DNA of 64,000 nucleotides from Petroclostridium xylanilyticum (GTDB lineage: Bacteria; Bacillota; Clostridia; SK-Y3). Below the pieces are notes generated by a model. The model was not told the origin of the DNA. It worked only from the letters and a program-made list of their open reading frames with translations, and made no database searches. Each line of letters starts with the position of its first letter. The stretch's first letter is position 1. A program made the translations under genes and the position numbers. This document shows, in pieces, positions 53,361 to 61,151 of this stretch. Location: positions 186,001 through 250,000 of the forward strand of contig NZ_NPML01000018.1 of assembly GCF_002252565.1 (NCBI RefSeq), in the 5' to 3' direction.

Positions 53361-54896
53361 TCAATATCTACTCCATGCCTTTTCGTAGTACTGTAACAGC
53401 ACGGGGTTTGTCAAGCTATTTACTTCAACCTTATTATATCCTATTTTTTCATCTTTACCGAAATGGAATGCTGCCTTTGCTATTTCATCATTCATATATC
53501 TTGTTGGCACTGAGATTTTAATATCCTCCTTGGAGAATTCCCTGTTTGATGCCAGCGTAAAACCCCAATCCCCAAATGACGGTACGTTAATATGATATCC
53601 TGAGGTATAAAAACCTTCTGATTCTACAGTCTTTCTAATAGACCAATATGCTTCACTGGCATAGTAAGGACTGGTAGACTGAATTGCCACCATGCCACCT
53701 TTATTTAATCTTTTAAATACCAACCGATAAAACAGGTTGGTGTAGAGTTTATTTAAGGATTCATTGTTTGGGTCAGGCAAGTCTATGATAATGACATCAA
53801 ATAGTTTTTGAGTTTTTTCAAGGTATTTATACGCATCTTCATTGATAACCCGTACTTTTTGATGCTCTAGCGAGCCTTCATTTAGCTGCTTGATTAAGGG
53901 ATTTGTCCTGCAAAACTCCACAACCTGGGGATCCAGGTCTACCAGTGTAATATCTTTAACCTCCCCATATTTGAGCAGTTCTCTTGCAGCCAGCCCGTCC
54001 CCGCCTCCTAAGATCAATATATTTTCCCGCTTTGCCGCGAGAGCCATAGCAGGATGCACCAACGCTTCATGATAGCGGTATTCATCGATGGAACTAAATT
54101 GGATATTTCCATCCAGGAAGAGGCGGACATCGTCACGATGTTTGGTTACTACCATCTTTTGATAAGGCGTTTGCTTGCTATATATAATTTGGTCCCGATA
54201 AAAACTGTCTTCTATGGCATCTGCAGTATAGTCACCCGTAATAAAACCTATTAGTATAAGCAGTGCAAATAGGATGGATAGCATTTTCATTATATTAACA
54301 TTCTTTATAAATTTTTCATATTTAAATATTATGAGAATTGCAACGCTAATATTGATTAAGCCTACCAGAAAAGCTGTCCTGATTTCGCCAAGATATGGAA
54401 GTAATATTAGCGGAAACGCCAATGATCCTAACAATGCCCCAATATAGTCAAAGCTCAGTACATTTGCAATCGTAATACGGAGATTATTTTCCCTTTCTTC
54501 AATGATCCGTGTAATTATAGGTATTTCCAGGCCTACCAATGTACCAATGATTATAATAGTAAGGTACATCACCAAATAATAAATCCGGGTAAAAGCATAG
54601 GATGCAAACAGCAGTACTGCCGATATTCCTCCTATCAGTCCAATGGAAAGCTCTATGGCTGCAAATACGTCAAAAAGGTTCTTGCGGAACCTTTGAGACA
54701 AATATGATCCCATTCCCATTGCACTCATAAATAAACCTATGGTAATAGAATACTGTTTGACACTGTTGCCCAGTAAATAAGAGCTAATAGCGCCTATGAT
54801 TAATTCGTAAATAATTCCGCAAATTGCAATTATGAATATGGCAAATAAAAGGGGCGAAGCGTTGATATATTCTCGTTCGTTTCTGTGAGTTCCCAT
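53361..54896 (-). CDS. Membrane-anchored spermidine synthase-like protein
   Basis: A 511-residue protein. About seven membrane helices occupy residues 14-215 ('SPLLFAIFIIAICGIIYELIIGAISSYLLG' begins the first). A polyamine-synthase/SAM-binding Rossmann domain covers about 250-495 with 'ILILGGGDGLAARELLKY', 'ITLVDLDPQVVEFCR', 'DVIIIDLPDPNNESLNKLYT' and 'GGMVAIQSTSP'. The fused form is known in bacteria as the speE-like member of PspA/DUF350 clusters. It may transfer aminopropyl groups to a polyamine at the membrane. It heads toward the DUF350, DUF4247 and DUF4178 genes on the same strand. Confidence 0.87.
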   Translation of the reverse strand: MGTHRNEREYINASPLLFAIFIIAICGIIYELIIGAISSYLLGNSVKQYSITIGLFMSAMGMGSYLSQRFRKNLFDVFAAIELSIGLIGGISAVLLFASYAFTRIYYLVMYLTIIIIGTLVGLEIPIITRIIEERENNLRITIANVLSFDYIGALLGSLAFPLILLPYLGEIRTAFLVGLINISVAILIIFKYEKFIKNVNIMKMLSILFALLILIGFITGDYTADAIEDSFYRDQIIYSKQTPYQKMVVTKHRDDVRLFLDGNIQFSSIDEYRYHEALVHPAMALAAKRENILILGGGDGLAARELLKYGEVKDITLVDLDPQVVEFCRTNPLIKQLNEGSLEHQKVRVINEDAYKYLEKTQKLFDVIIIDLPDPNNESLNKLYTNLFYRLVFKRLNKGGMVAIQSTSPYYASEAYWSIRKTVESEGFYTSGYHINVPSFGDWGFTLASNREFSKEDIKISVPTRYMNDEIAKAAFHFGKDEKIGYNKVEVNSLTNPVLLQYYEKAWSRY

Positions 54897-54940
54897 AAAG
54901 TTCTCCTTTGTCCTGAGTTATATGAACTGTGAACTTAAAA

Positions 54941-55119
54941 TAACCTATTGTGCTAGTTCATTTCAAAAGTGAAAGCTCCAGGGCTAAGAGATTGTAAACT
55001 CACTCCGGGTCACATCAAACTCGCTTAGCTCAAACAGGTGATGTGACTTCTCCTCCGCTTCGTTAACAATCTCTAAGCCCTTCCGCAAAACTTTCTACAT
55101 GAACTAGCACAACAAGTTA
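54941..55119. repeat. Long nested palindromic element (MITE-like)
   Basis: Outer arms TAACCTATTGTGCTAGTTCA and, as complement, TGAACTAGCACAACAAGTTA; middle arms AGGGCTAAGAGATTGT/ACAATCTCTAAGCCCT (15 of 16); inner perfect 9-bp arms GTCACATCA/TGATGTGAC. The part CTCTAAGCCCTTCCGCAA is shared with 15159-15177. It fills the 317-bp gap between the DUF350 and SpeE-like genes and could fold into a cruciform or a strong RNA hairpin between them. Confidence 0.75.
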
Positions 55120-55213
55120 AAATAATAAGGAGTTAAGACAAGGTTATTTTTGAAACTTCAGACTTTTTCAGTAGTTTCTCATTTCTTACTCCCAACTCCT
55201 CATATCCAGCTTA

Positions 55214-55408
55214 TTACAATATTGCCGCACTTATTACAATTGCTATCCCGATAAACATTCCTGCAATTGCCAGTCCCGCCGCTATGTTATGATTATCAAT
55301 TTCCTTACTTAAGTCAATAGGCGTAATCCAATCAAACAGTTTATAACCTAATGCGCAAAATACCATACCAATCACAAAGTAAATAATAGTTGAAATAATT
55401 GGATTCAT
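55214..55408 (-). CDS. DUF350 small membrane protein (second copy)
   Basis: The protein has 64 residues from MNPIIST, AAGGAGG just upstream. Two membrane helices: 'IISTIIYFVIGMVFCALGYKLFDWITP' and 'NIAAGLAIAGMFIGIAIVISAAIL', the DUF350 (YjfL) half-unit. It is a short form; classical YjfL has two such units, and here two adjacent genes may supply them separately. Starts 13 bp after the other copy. Confidence 0.85.
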   Translation of the reverse strand: MNPIISTIIYFVIGMVFCALGYKLFDWITPIDLSKEIDNHNIAAGLAIAGMFIGIAIVISAAIL

Positions 55409-55421
55409 TTTTCCGACCTCC

Positions 55422-55628
55422 TTATGATACAGCAGCCTTAACAATGATAGCTGTGGCGATAAATATTCCGGCAATTACAGCCCCAATGGCAGGGTTTTTT
55501 TCTTTAATTTCTTCTGCAAAGTTGTAAGGCGTAATAATATCAAAGAACTTGTAGCCTATCATCATTAGCACTAATCCCAACAATGCATATACAATGGTCG
55601 CAACATATTCATTTGCAAGTAAATCCAT
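55422..55628 (-). CDS. DUF350 small membrane protein (first copy)
   Basis: The protein has 68 residues from MDLLANEYV. Two helices: 'YVATIVYALLGLVLMMIGYKFFDIITP' and 'NPAIGAVIAGIFIATAIIVKAAVS', clearly paralogous to its neighbour (shared GYK-FD-ITP and G-AIAG-FI-AI pattern). It is coexpressed with DUF4247 upstream (29 bp gap). DUF350 proteins cluster with PspA and SpeE-like proteins in many bacteria. Confidence 0.85.
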   Translation of the reverse strand: MDLLANEYVATIVYALLGLVLMMIGYKFFDIITPYNFAEEIKEKNPAIGAVIAGIFIATAIIVKAAVS

Positions 55629-55657
55629 ATTCCCGTCCCCTTTCACATTTCAAATTT

Positions 55658-56329
55658 CTATTTTCCAAAACTGGTCCCACCGCCCATTTTGGGCCTGGAG
55701 CCAATACTTCCTGAACGAATAGAACCGGAACTAGACCCTGTTCTTATTTTGCTTGAAGCATTCTGGTCGGTTCTTATTTTACCGGATGAATTATTATCCG
55801 TTCTTATCTTACTATCACTATTTGATTTTGGCGTTTCAGGTTCTGGCTGCCTGTAATATCCCCCGCCATATCTCCCTTCATCAGTCCTGTAATGTCCCCA
55901 TCCCCTATATATGTCATCATAAAAAACAATAATATTTCTATCAAAAGGCCTGTATAGGCCATAAAAGCCATTCCTATGAACATACTTGCGTGAGGAAACC
56001 TGTACATAGGTCTTTCCTTCCTCTCCCTTATAAACTAACACATAGTGATCATCATAAGTAAGGTTAATGCTTTGTTCATTGTTTAAATCGGTATGGGATA
56101 ATGGCTTTTTTTGTTTTATGATATACCGTGCAGCATCAGGCACACTCATGTCCGTTGTATATACATTTGCCCTGTCTGAATTGCTGTAATTCCCGGTAAC
56201 ACTGGTTGTATAACGAAACTTCGAATCAGTTTCAATCATTTTTGCTACAGTTTTTGAAGGCATACTTACCAGTATGGTTACTATTAATATGATTGCAACT
56301 ACGGCATAGGTTATTCGTTTATCTCCCAT
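55658..56329 (-). CDS. DUF4247 membrane-anchored protein
   Basis: The protein has 223 residues from MGDKRITYA, chosen because AAGGGTGG stands 6 nt before it. A GTG 21 codons upstream lies in the transposon end and lacks a site. One N-terminal membrane segment ('ITYAVVAIILIVTILVSM') is followed by the DUF4247 core ('FRYTTSVTGNYSNSDRANVYTTDMSVPDAARYIIKQKKP', 'YDDHYVLVYKGEEGKTYVQVSSRKYV'). A Ser/Gly/Arg-rich tail contains three 'KIRTDxxxSS' type repeats and ends GGGTSFGK. The IS element sits directly in front and may supply or disturb its promoter. Confidence 0.85.
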   Translation of the reverse strand: MGDKRITYAVVAIILIVTILVSMPSKTVAKMIETDSKFRYTTSVTGNYSNSDRANVYTTDMSVPDAARYIIKQKKPLSHTDLNNEQSINLTYDDHYVLVYKGEEGKTYVQVSSRKYVHRNGFYGLYRPFDRNIIVFYDDIYRGWGHYRTDEGRYGGGYYRQPEPETPKSNSDSKIRTDNNSSGKIRTDQNASSKIRTGSSSGSIRSGSIGSRPKMGGGTSFGK

Positions 56330-56377
56330 TAAAACCACCCTTCGCTCGCGCTTACGTGCGAATTCAGATTCAGAAAT

Positions 56378-56481
56378 GTGAACTACCCCCACCTATAGAG
56401 GTGGTGGCTTCGTGGTCAAGGCAAGCTACCTTGCCAGATTACCCACGCTCAAAGGGCTGTTCCATCCCCATATTGACCATA
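56378..56481 (-). ncRNA. Predicted omega RNA scaffold of the intact TnpB
   Basis: The right-end region after the tnpB stop is rich in stems (GGTAGCTTGCC..., CCACCTCTATAGGTGG) and ends TAGTTCAC. Known TnpB guide RNAs span the 3' part of tnpB and the element's right end, with the guide read from flanking DNA. Here that would begin ATTTCTGAATCTGAATTC. Prediction only. Confidence 0.55.
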
Positions 56482-57552
56482 TTACATGGCTAATTTTAGT
56501 AGATTTTTTGCTGCATTTATATCCCTATCATGTTTTGTATGGCAATTTGAACATTCCCATTCCCTTATGTTGAGTTTTTTTACATCTTTGTTTTTATATC
56601 CACATATGCTGCATATTTGACTTGATGCATAGTTTTTGGGTGCTATTATTATTTCTCTACCATACCATTTCGCCTTATATTCTAACATTCTTCTAAATTC
56701 ATACCACGATACTTCTCCTATAGCCTTTGATAAATTGTGATTTTGCTGCATATTCTTTACCTTCAAATCCTCTAAAACTATAACTTGGTTTTCGTTTATA
56801 ATTTTAGAGGATAATTTGTGTAGAAAGTCTTTTCTTTGATTTGATATTTTTTCGTGTGATTTTGCAAGTCTTATCCTCGTCTTTTCGTAATTTCTACTTC
56901 CTTTTTGCCTTCTTGATAATGCCTTTTGCACTTGTTTTATTTTTTTTTCTGTTTTTCTTAACCACTTTGGATTTTCTACCCTTGTTCCATCTGAAAATAT
57001 TGCAAATTCCTTCAACCCTAAATCTATTCCTACCCTATTATCTACTTTAGGTAAAGTTTGAATTTCTGCTTCCGCCAATACCGAAACATAATATTTACCT
57101 GTTGGTGTTTTAGATATAGTTACTGATTTTTTAATCCCTTCAAATTGCCTGTGTTGTTTTATCTTTATTTTTGTTTTCAACTTTGGTATCTTTAAGTATC
57201 CATTATCTATACTTACTGTCCCATTTTGATTATTTGTTGTGTAAGATTGATATCCTTTTTTCTTCTTGAATTTTGGAAAACCTATACTTTTATCCCTAAA
57301 AAAGTTGTTATATGCTTTTTCTAAATTAAGTTGAGCATTAGCAAGGGCTAAACTATCTACTTCTCTTAGAAAAGGATATTCTTTTTTATATTTTGCAGGA
57401 GTTGTTTTTATCATTTTTCCTGTTTGTTTATAATAATCTATTTTATCTGATAGCATTTTGTTGTATATAAATCTTACACAACCAAATACTTTAGCAAAAT
57501 ATTCTTGTTGTTCTTTTGTTGGGGATATCCTATATTTATAGGCTTTAAGCAC
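56482..57552 (-). CDS. tnpB: TnpB RNA-guided endonuclease, intact
   Basis: A 356-residue IS200/IS605 OrfB. All RuvC acids are present: '[16 protein letters not shown]' (about D195), '[10 protein letters not shown]' (about E281), '[12 protein letters not shown]' (about D347). The zinc finger is complete ('[10 protein letters not shown]', 'CSNCHTKHD'). The N-terminal '[30 protein letters not shown]' is standard. It provides RNA-guided cleavage that helps retain the element. It ends in the motif-rich right end that encodes its own RNA, and is the internal reference used to judge the dead homolog at 35 kb. Confidence 0.93.
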   Translation of the reverse strand: MLKAYKYRISPTKEQQEYFAKVFGCVRFIYNKMLSDKIDYYKQTGKMIKTTPAKYKKEYPFLREVDSLALANAQLNLEKAYNNFFRDKSIGFPKFKKKKGYQSYTTNNQNGTVSIDNGYLKIPKLKTKIKIKQHRQFEGIKKSVTISKTPTGKYYVSVLAEAEIQTLPKVDNRVGIDLGLKEFAIFSDGTRVENPKWLRKTEKKIKQVQKALSRRQKGSRNYEKTRIRLAKSHEKISNQRKDFLHKLSSKIINENQVIVLEDLKVKNMQQNHNLSKAIGEVSWYEFRRMLEYKAKWYGREIIIAPKNYASSQICSICGYKNKDVKKLNIREWECSNCHTKHDRDINAAKNLLKLAM

Positions 57553-57648
57553 ATCTACACCTCCTCCCTTGTAGAAGTGGGCGACTTCTGTCGTAAATTA
57601 GGTTAAAAATACTTTATCTGTATCTTTATCTCCTTTTACTATGTCCTA

Positions 57649-58170
57649 TTAACTTCCCGGATATATCTCAATATTATAGTCCTCTACCCACCGTCCTATG
57701 CTCATTTCTACTTCTCCATTCCATATTTCTATCGATAGAAGATTTTCCCCATCTTCATCGCTGTATTCATAATAGTCTACCTGTTCTCCTTTGACCACAT
57801 TGATATTTCCCTGTACCTCTTCTACCACTGCATCGCTGCCTTCCTGCATATAATATTTGATCCCTTTGTATTCATACACTCTGGGCGCTTCGGTAGTAAT
57901 AGCGACTACCTCTTGGTACAAGCTGATTTCCAGGTCATCATCCTGCTCTACACTAAGCCAGTAGGTCTTTCTAGAATCTTTAATCTTATATTCGGTCCAT
58001 TTCCATCCATGGTCATTGAATTTGAGCACTGCCTGCACTTCATAGTCTACATCCTCGATACTCACTATATCACCGGGACGCATATTAAATATATCCCTGG
58101 CCTCTGCAGGCTTCTTATCGGCATTTTTATTTGCCCTTATTACGTTTTTAAACCTATCCAATATGCCCAT
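57649..58170 (-). CDS. DUF4178 domain protein
   Basis: A 173-residue cytoplasmic, beta-rich protein: 'DIFNMRPGDIVSIEDVDYEVQAVLKFNDHGWKWTEYKIKDSRKTYWLSVEQDDDLEISLYQEV' is the DUF4178 core. The first ten residues (MGILDRFKNV) echo the PspA start (MGIFDRLATV). It is the first minus-strand gene of the PspA/DUF350/SpeE group and originally adjoined the DUF4247 gene before the TnpB element inserted. It reads away from the YbjN gene. Confidence 0.85.
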   Translation of the reverse strand: MGILDRFKNVIRANKNADKKPAEARDIFNMRPGDIVSIEDVDYEVQAVLKFNDHGWKWTEYKIKDSRKTYWLSVEQDDDLEISLYQEVVAITTEAPRVYEYKGIKYYMQEGSDAVVEEVQGNINVVKGEQVDYYEYSDEDGENLLSIEIWNGEVEMSIGRWVEDYNIEIYPGS

Positions 58171-58522
58171 AAAAACACCTCCATATTTGGATCAAAACTG
58201 CTTACCCTCTGCTTTCACCATCGGGCTGGCGCACGTAAGACAGACTTTGACCTTCTTAATTGTATCACAAATAGTTAGTAAATGAAAGAGAAGGGGAAAT
58301 TCATTTTTATTAACTTTTTTAGACTATTTCTTGAGTTTTACGTATATTAATATATATAATATACTTAATATATACTTACTGATAATGATTTTACATGGCA
58401 GATAAAGTTAATAGGTTCACGGTTCACAGTTCACAGTTCACGGTTCACGGTAAAGGCTATTAAATCGTTTACTACTGTTAACTGTGAACTATATAGATTA
58501 ATTTCAACAAAGGAGGTTTTTT
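58171..58522. other. 352-bp divergent control region with copy B of the 110-bp repeat
   Basis: It lies between the DUF4178 gene (minus) and the YbjN gene (plus), so it should hold promoters for both arms of the stress cluster. The central AT-rich run (58320-58375) could supply -10 boxes on both strands; I cannot assign them. The right half is the repeat at 58376-58496. Confidence 0.6.
58376..58496 (+). repeat. 110-bp interspersed repeat, copy B
   Basis: Inverted relative to copy A at 48990-49097. Shared blocks include ACTGATAATGATTTTACATG and GCTATTAAATCGTTTACTAC. It has about 20 extra bases of the GGTTCACAGTTCAC direct repeat compared with copy A. Confidence 0.85.
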
Positions 58523-58906
58523 ATGGATACCAAGGACAGGATTGAGAAATTCATGCTTGATATGAATCTTAGTTTTGAAGAAATCGATGAAAACACTTGG
58601 ATGATCGAAGATGAACTGGCCAACATCGATAATATTGTCGTAAAACTTTTGGAACCAATTGTTTTATTTAGAGTAAAAATAATGCCTGTACCGAAAGAAA
58701 ACCGCGAAGAGTTTTATAAGAAGCTGCTGGAATTAAATGCAACAGATTTGGTACATGGTGCCTATGCAATTGAGGGGGACAGCGTAATAATTGTTGATAC
58801 CCTCCAGGCTGAAAATCTTGATATGAATGAATTTCAATCTACCATTGAAAGTATAGGCCTGGCGCTTATACAGCATTATGAATTGTTAGTAAAATATTTT
58901 AATTAG
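58523..58906 (+). CDS. YbjN-domain protein
   Basis: A 127-residue cytoplasmic protein of the YbjN / type III chaperone-like fold: 'FMLDMNLSFEEIDENTWMI', 'VVKLLEPIVLFRVKIMPVPKENREEFYKKLLELNATDLVHGAYAIEGDSVIIVDTLQAENLD' and a terminal helix. AAAGGAGGTT precedes the ATG. It reads towards pspA. In enterobacteria the small yjfI gene holds the same place next to the PspA paralog yjfJ, so it is probably a partner of PspA. Confidence 0.85.
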   Translation: MDTKDRIEKFMLDMNLSFEEIDENTWMIEDELANIDNIVVKLLEPIVLFRVKIMPVPKENREEFYKKLLELNATDLVHGAYAIEGDSVIIVDTLQAENLDMNEFQSTIESIGLALIQHYELLVKYFN

Positions 58907-58914
58907 TGAAATGT

Positions 58915-59022
58915 ATCGATAACGCACTTTAAAATTATAAATAAATTAAAAATTAAGGTAGTTATCGATGAAATTCGCGAAGTTTGTATTAAGGAAATAT
59001 TGAATTTTAAACTTCGCTCATT
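58915..59022. other. Two short inverted repeats in the ybjN-pspA gap
   Basis: ATCGATAAC...GTTATCGAT (58917-58971) and GCGAAGTTT...AAACTTCGC (about 58977-59018) are 9-bp perfect arms. The second may be a regulator site or a weak terminator ahead of pspA. Confidence 0.5.
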
Positions 59023-59105
59023 ATAAACAATGGAGAATGGAAGAGTGAATAGTAAGGAGTATTGTAAGAAGAAACTCCGAACTTAATAAAAGGGAGGCTA
59101 TTTAC

Positions 59106-59780
59106 GTGGGTATTTTTGATCGTTTGGCAACAGTCATAAAGTCTAACATTAATGATCTGATTTCAAAGGCTGAAGATCCTGAGAAGATGCTTAACCAATT
59201 AATTATTGATATGAGTGAACAGTACAACAAAGCAAAGATTGAGGTTGCTTCAGCCATTGCTGATGAGAAAAAATTAAAGAAACTTTTGGATGAACATGAA
59301 GCCAAAGTTGCAGAATGGGTCAGCAAAGCAGAACTGGCTGTTAAAAAAGGAGATGACCAGCTGGCAATTGCTGCTCTTAACCGCAAAAAAGAATATGAAG
59401 GCCTTGCTTCCCAGTATAGAGTCCAATGGGAAGCCCAAAAAGCTGCTACAGATAAGCTTAAAGACAGCTTAAGAGAGCTCAGCAATAAAATAGAGGAAGC
59501 AAAACGTAAGAAAAATCTTCTCATTGCCAGGACAAAGAGAGCAGAGGCTCAAAGATCAATCCAAAGAACCATGGCAAGTCTTAATGACACCAGCGTATTT
59601 GATACTTTTAACCGAATGGCGGAAAAGGTTGATGAAATAGAAAGTAAAGCTATAGCAGAAGCAGAATTAAATGAATCCATGGCCGGTGATGACCTGGAAA
59701 AGAAATTTTCTGAACTGGAAAATGAAAATTCTGAAGTTATGGATGAATTGGCCGCGTTAAAAGCAAAATTAGGAAAATAA
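59106..59780 (+). CDS. pspA: PspA/IM30 family membrane-stress protein
   Basis: A 224-residue all-helical protein from a GTG with GGGAGG 9 nt upstream. 'MGIFDRLATVIKSNINDLISKAEDPEKMLNQLIIDMSEQYNKAKIEVA' is the amphipathic membrane-binding helix plus first coiled-coil helix of PspA/Vipp1. Long helices follow to residue about 160, then an acidic end. PspA polymerises on damaged membranes and maintains the proton gradient. The next gene is a CPBP protease on the opposite strand. It belongs with YbjN, DUF4178, DUF4247, DUF350 and the SpeE-like protein. Confidence 0.93.
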   Translation: MGIFDRLATVIKSNINDLISKAEDPEKMLNQLIIDMSEQYNKAKIEVASAIADEKKLKKLLDEHEAKVAEWVSKAELAVKKGDDQLAIAALNRKKEYEGLASQYRVQWEAQKAATDKLKDSLRELSNKIEEAKRKKNLLIARTKRAEAQRSIQRTMASLNDTSVFDTFNRMAEKVDEIESKAIAEAELNESMAGDDLEKKFSELENENSEVMDELAALKAKLGK

Positions 59781-59818
59781 ATCGAAGGAAGCATTTCAAT
59801 GCTTCCTTCGATTTATTT
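59775..59818. terminator. Bidirectional terminator between pspA and the CPBP gene
   Basis: A perfect 21-bp stem (AAATAAATCGAAGGAAGCATT and its complement) with a 2-nt loop. It includes the pspA stop and serves both convergent genes. Confidence 0.88.
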
Positions 59819-59844
59819 GATACCAATCCTATTTTTCAAATATT

Positions 59845-60903
59845 TTATATCCACTTCATCCATTCCGGCATATTTAAAGACAATATATAATAAATATCCT
59901 GTGTAAACTTCAAACCTATAAGAATTAACCCTATCACCAGAGGAATGTATTGAGAGAATGTTATGTTCCGGTGTTCATTCTCTACTCTCCACTCCATATT
60001 CTTCACTTGATCATTATTTCGCCCCACTATATCTTGCGTATTATGCCTTAACAAGGTAATCAAGCCGGCAAAAACCACTGCAGAAAATATTACAATAAAT
60101 AACCAGAATATTGCCGCTGCAATATTCATAGCCTGCAGACCCAGTGCTTGTTGACTTTCTGTTAGCTCTTTTATATCTATACCCGCCATTTCAGCAAACT
60201 TATTTAATCCAAAGGTAATCACCACTACTATTGCATTATTTGTAAAGTGAGCAATCATACCTGCAAAAATGGAATTAGTCCTGTATACCAGATAACCAAT
60301 CACAAGGCCAATAAAAAAGATGCCTGCTACATTTTGAATATTCCTATGCATAACAGCAAACAGCAGTGAAGTAACAATAAGTGCAGTAGTTTTTCCGAAC
60401 CTTTCGTAACCTCTAAGCACTACCCCTCTAAACATAACCTCTTCGCATATTCCCGCCGAACCGGCAATAACCGCAGTACCTATTATAAGGCTCCGAATAT
60501 TTTTAATATCCAATAATGGATTGGGAATAGGTCTTCCAATAGCATTGATGATTGATATTACAATAAAATTGATAAAGCCTATCAAAGGTAATGAAAATAC
60601 CATAATGCCTACTGTTATTAATACATTTACAATTGATAACCGATTTATTCTTAAAACCTTCCTTACTTGTTTACCTGTAAAAAGCACATATAAATAAGAA
60701 GGTAACAATATAAATAAAAACTCAGTAATTAGTGCGACAGAATAAAATGTATTAGTACTAACTTTAATATTTTTTGCTTTGATAAATACATTGACAAGTA
60801 TATCTACAATAAATAAGGCCAAAATTCCAATTAGAAATATTGTGTTTGCTCCTAACAGAGGGAGATGTTCTTCCTTTTCTGCCATTCGTTTATCTTCATT
60901 CAT
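59845..60903 (-). CDS. CPBP-family intramembrane metalloprotease
   Basis: A 352-residue membrane protein with about eight helices. The CPBP (Abi/CAAX) motifs are 'GICEEVMFRGVVLRGYERFG' (EExxxR, about 155-175), 'LLFAVMHRNIQN' (FxxxH, about 187) and 'HFTNNAIV' (HxxxN, about 220). Family members cleave in the membrane and act in stress signalling, bacteriocin immunity or prenyl-protein processing. It is convergent with pspA and could belong to the same envelope-stress response; that is inference. Confidence 0.9.
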   Translation of the reverse strand: MNEDKRMAEKEEHLPLLGANTIFLIGILALFIVDILVNVFIKAKNIKVSTNTFYSVALITEFLFILLPSYLYVLFTGKQVRKVLRINRLSIVNVLITVGIMVFSLPLIGFINFIVISIINAIGRPIPNPLLDIKNIRSLIIGTAVIAGSAGICEEVMFRGVVLRGYERFGKTTALIVTSLLFAVMHRNIQNVAGIFFIGLVIGYLVYRTNSIFAGMIAHFTNNAIVVVITFGLNKFAEMAGIDIKELTESQQALGLQAMNIAAAIFWLFIVIFSAVVFAGLITLLRHNTQDIVGRNNDQVKNMEWRVENEHRNITFSQYIPLVIGLILIGLKFTQDIYYILSLNMPEWMKWI

Positions 60904-61028
60904 TTATTGCTATGCCTCCTTTTCAGATCAAGCCGTATATTATGCTATAAAGTTTTAATACAAACACTATTCTATAATCCTCAGTCTTTTTTATTCTATA
61001 ACATCATAACCCAGAAAGCAATAGAAAC

Positions 61029-61072
61029 AAAAAGCCAGCCCCGTGACTAATTTCAATCAGGACTGACTTTTT
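61029..61072 (-). terminator. Terminator of the por operon
   Basis: AAAAAGCCAGCC pairs with GGACTGACTTTTT (two wobble-type pairs), followed on the minus strand by GCTTTTTGTTTC. A second inverted pair (AAAATTGAGAA/TTCTCAATTTT) lies at 61079-61123 closer to porB. Confidence 0.75.
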
Positions 61073-61151
61073 AATATTAAAATTGAGAACCTTGAATTAA
61101 TCAATTCTTTTATTCTCAATTTTTATCTTATGTGAGAAAATTTTGCTTATC

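Larger units (their letters stand above)
56378..57597 (-). mobile_element. TnpB-only IS200/IS605-type (IS1341-like) element
   Basis: It contains tnpB and no tnpA. The left end (near 57597) has a GAAGTcgcccACTTC hairpin just upstream of the gene. The right end (about 56378-56420) has CCACCTctatAGGTGG and ends GGGGGTAGTTCAC, a common IS605-type right end. The flanks join the DUF4178 gene side to the DUF4247 leader. Ends were judged by eye. Confidence 0.75.

Noticed and set aside
53213-53521. Plus-strand frame at the end of the SpeE-like gene
   Set aside because: Half of it is antisense to the SpeE-like C-terminus and no ribosome-binding site is seen.
56330-56392. N-terminal extension of the DUF4247 protein from a GTG in the transposon end
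   Set aside because: The extra 21 residues are translated from the IS right end and flank; the proper ribosome-binding site precedes the ATG at 56329.
58440-58495. GTTCACAGTTCAC runs as a possible operator array
   Set aside because: The same runs vary in number between the two 110-bp repeat copies and occur away from promoters, so they look like slippage within a repeat.
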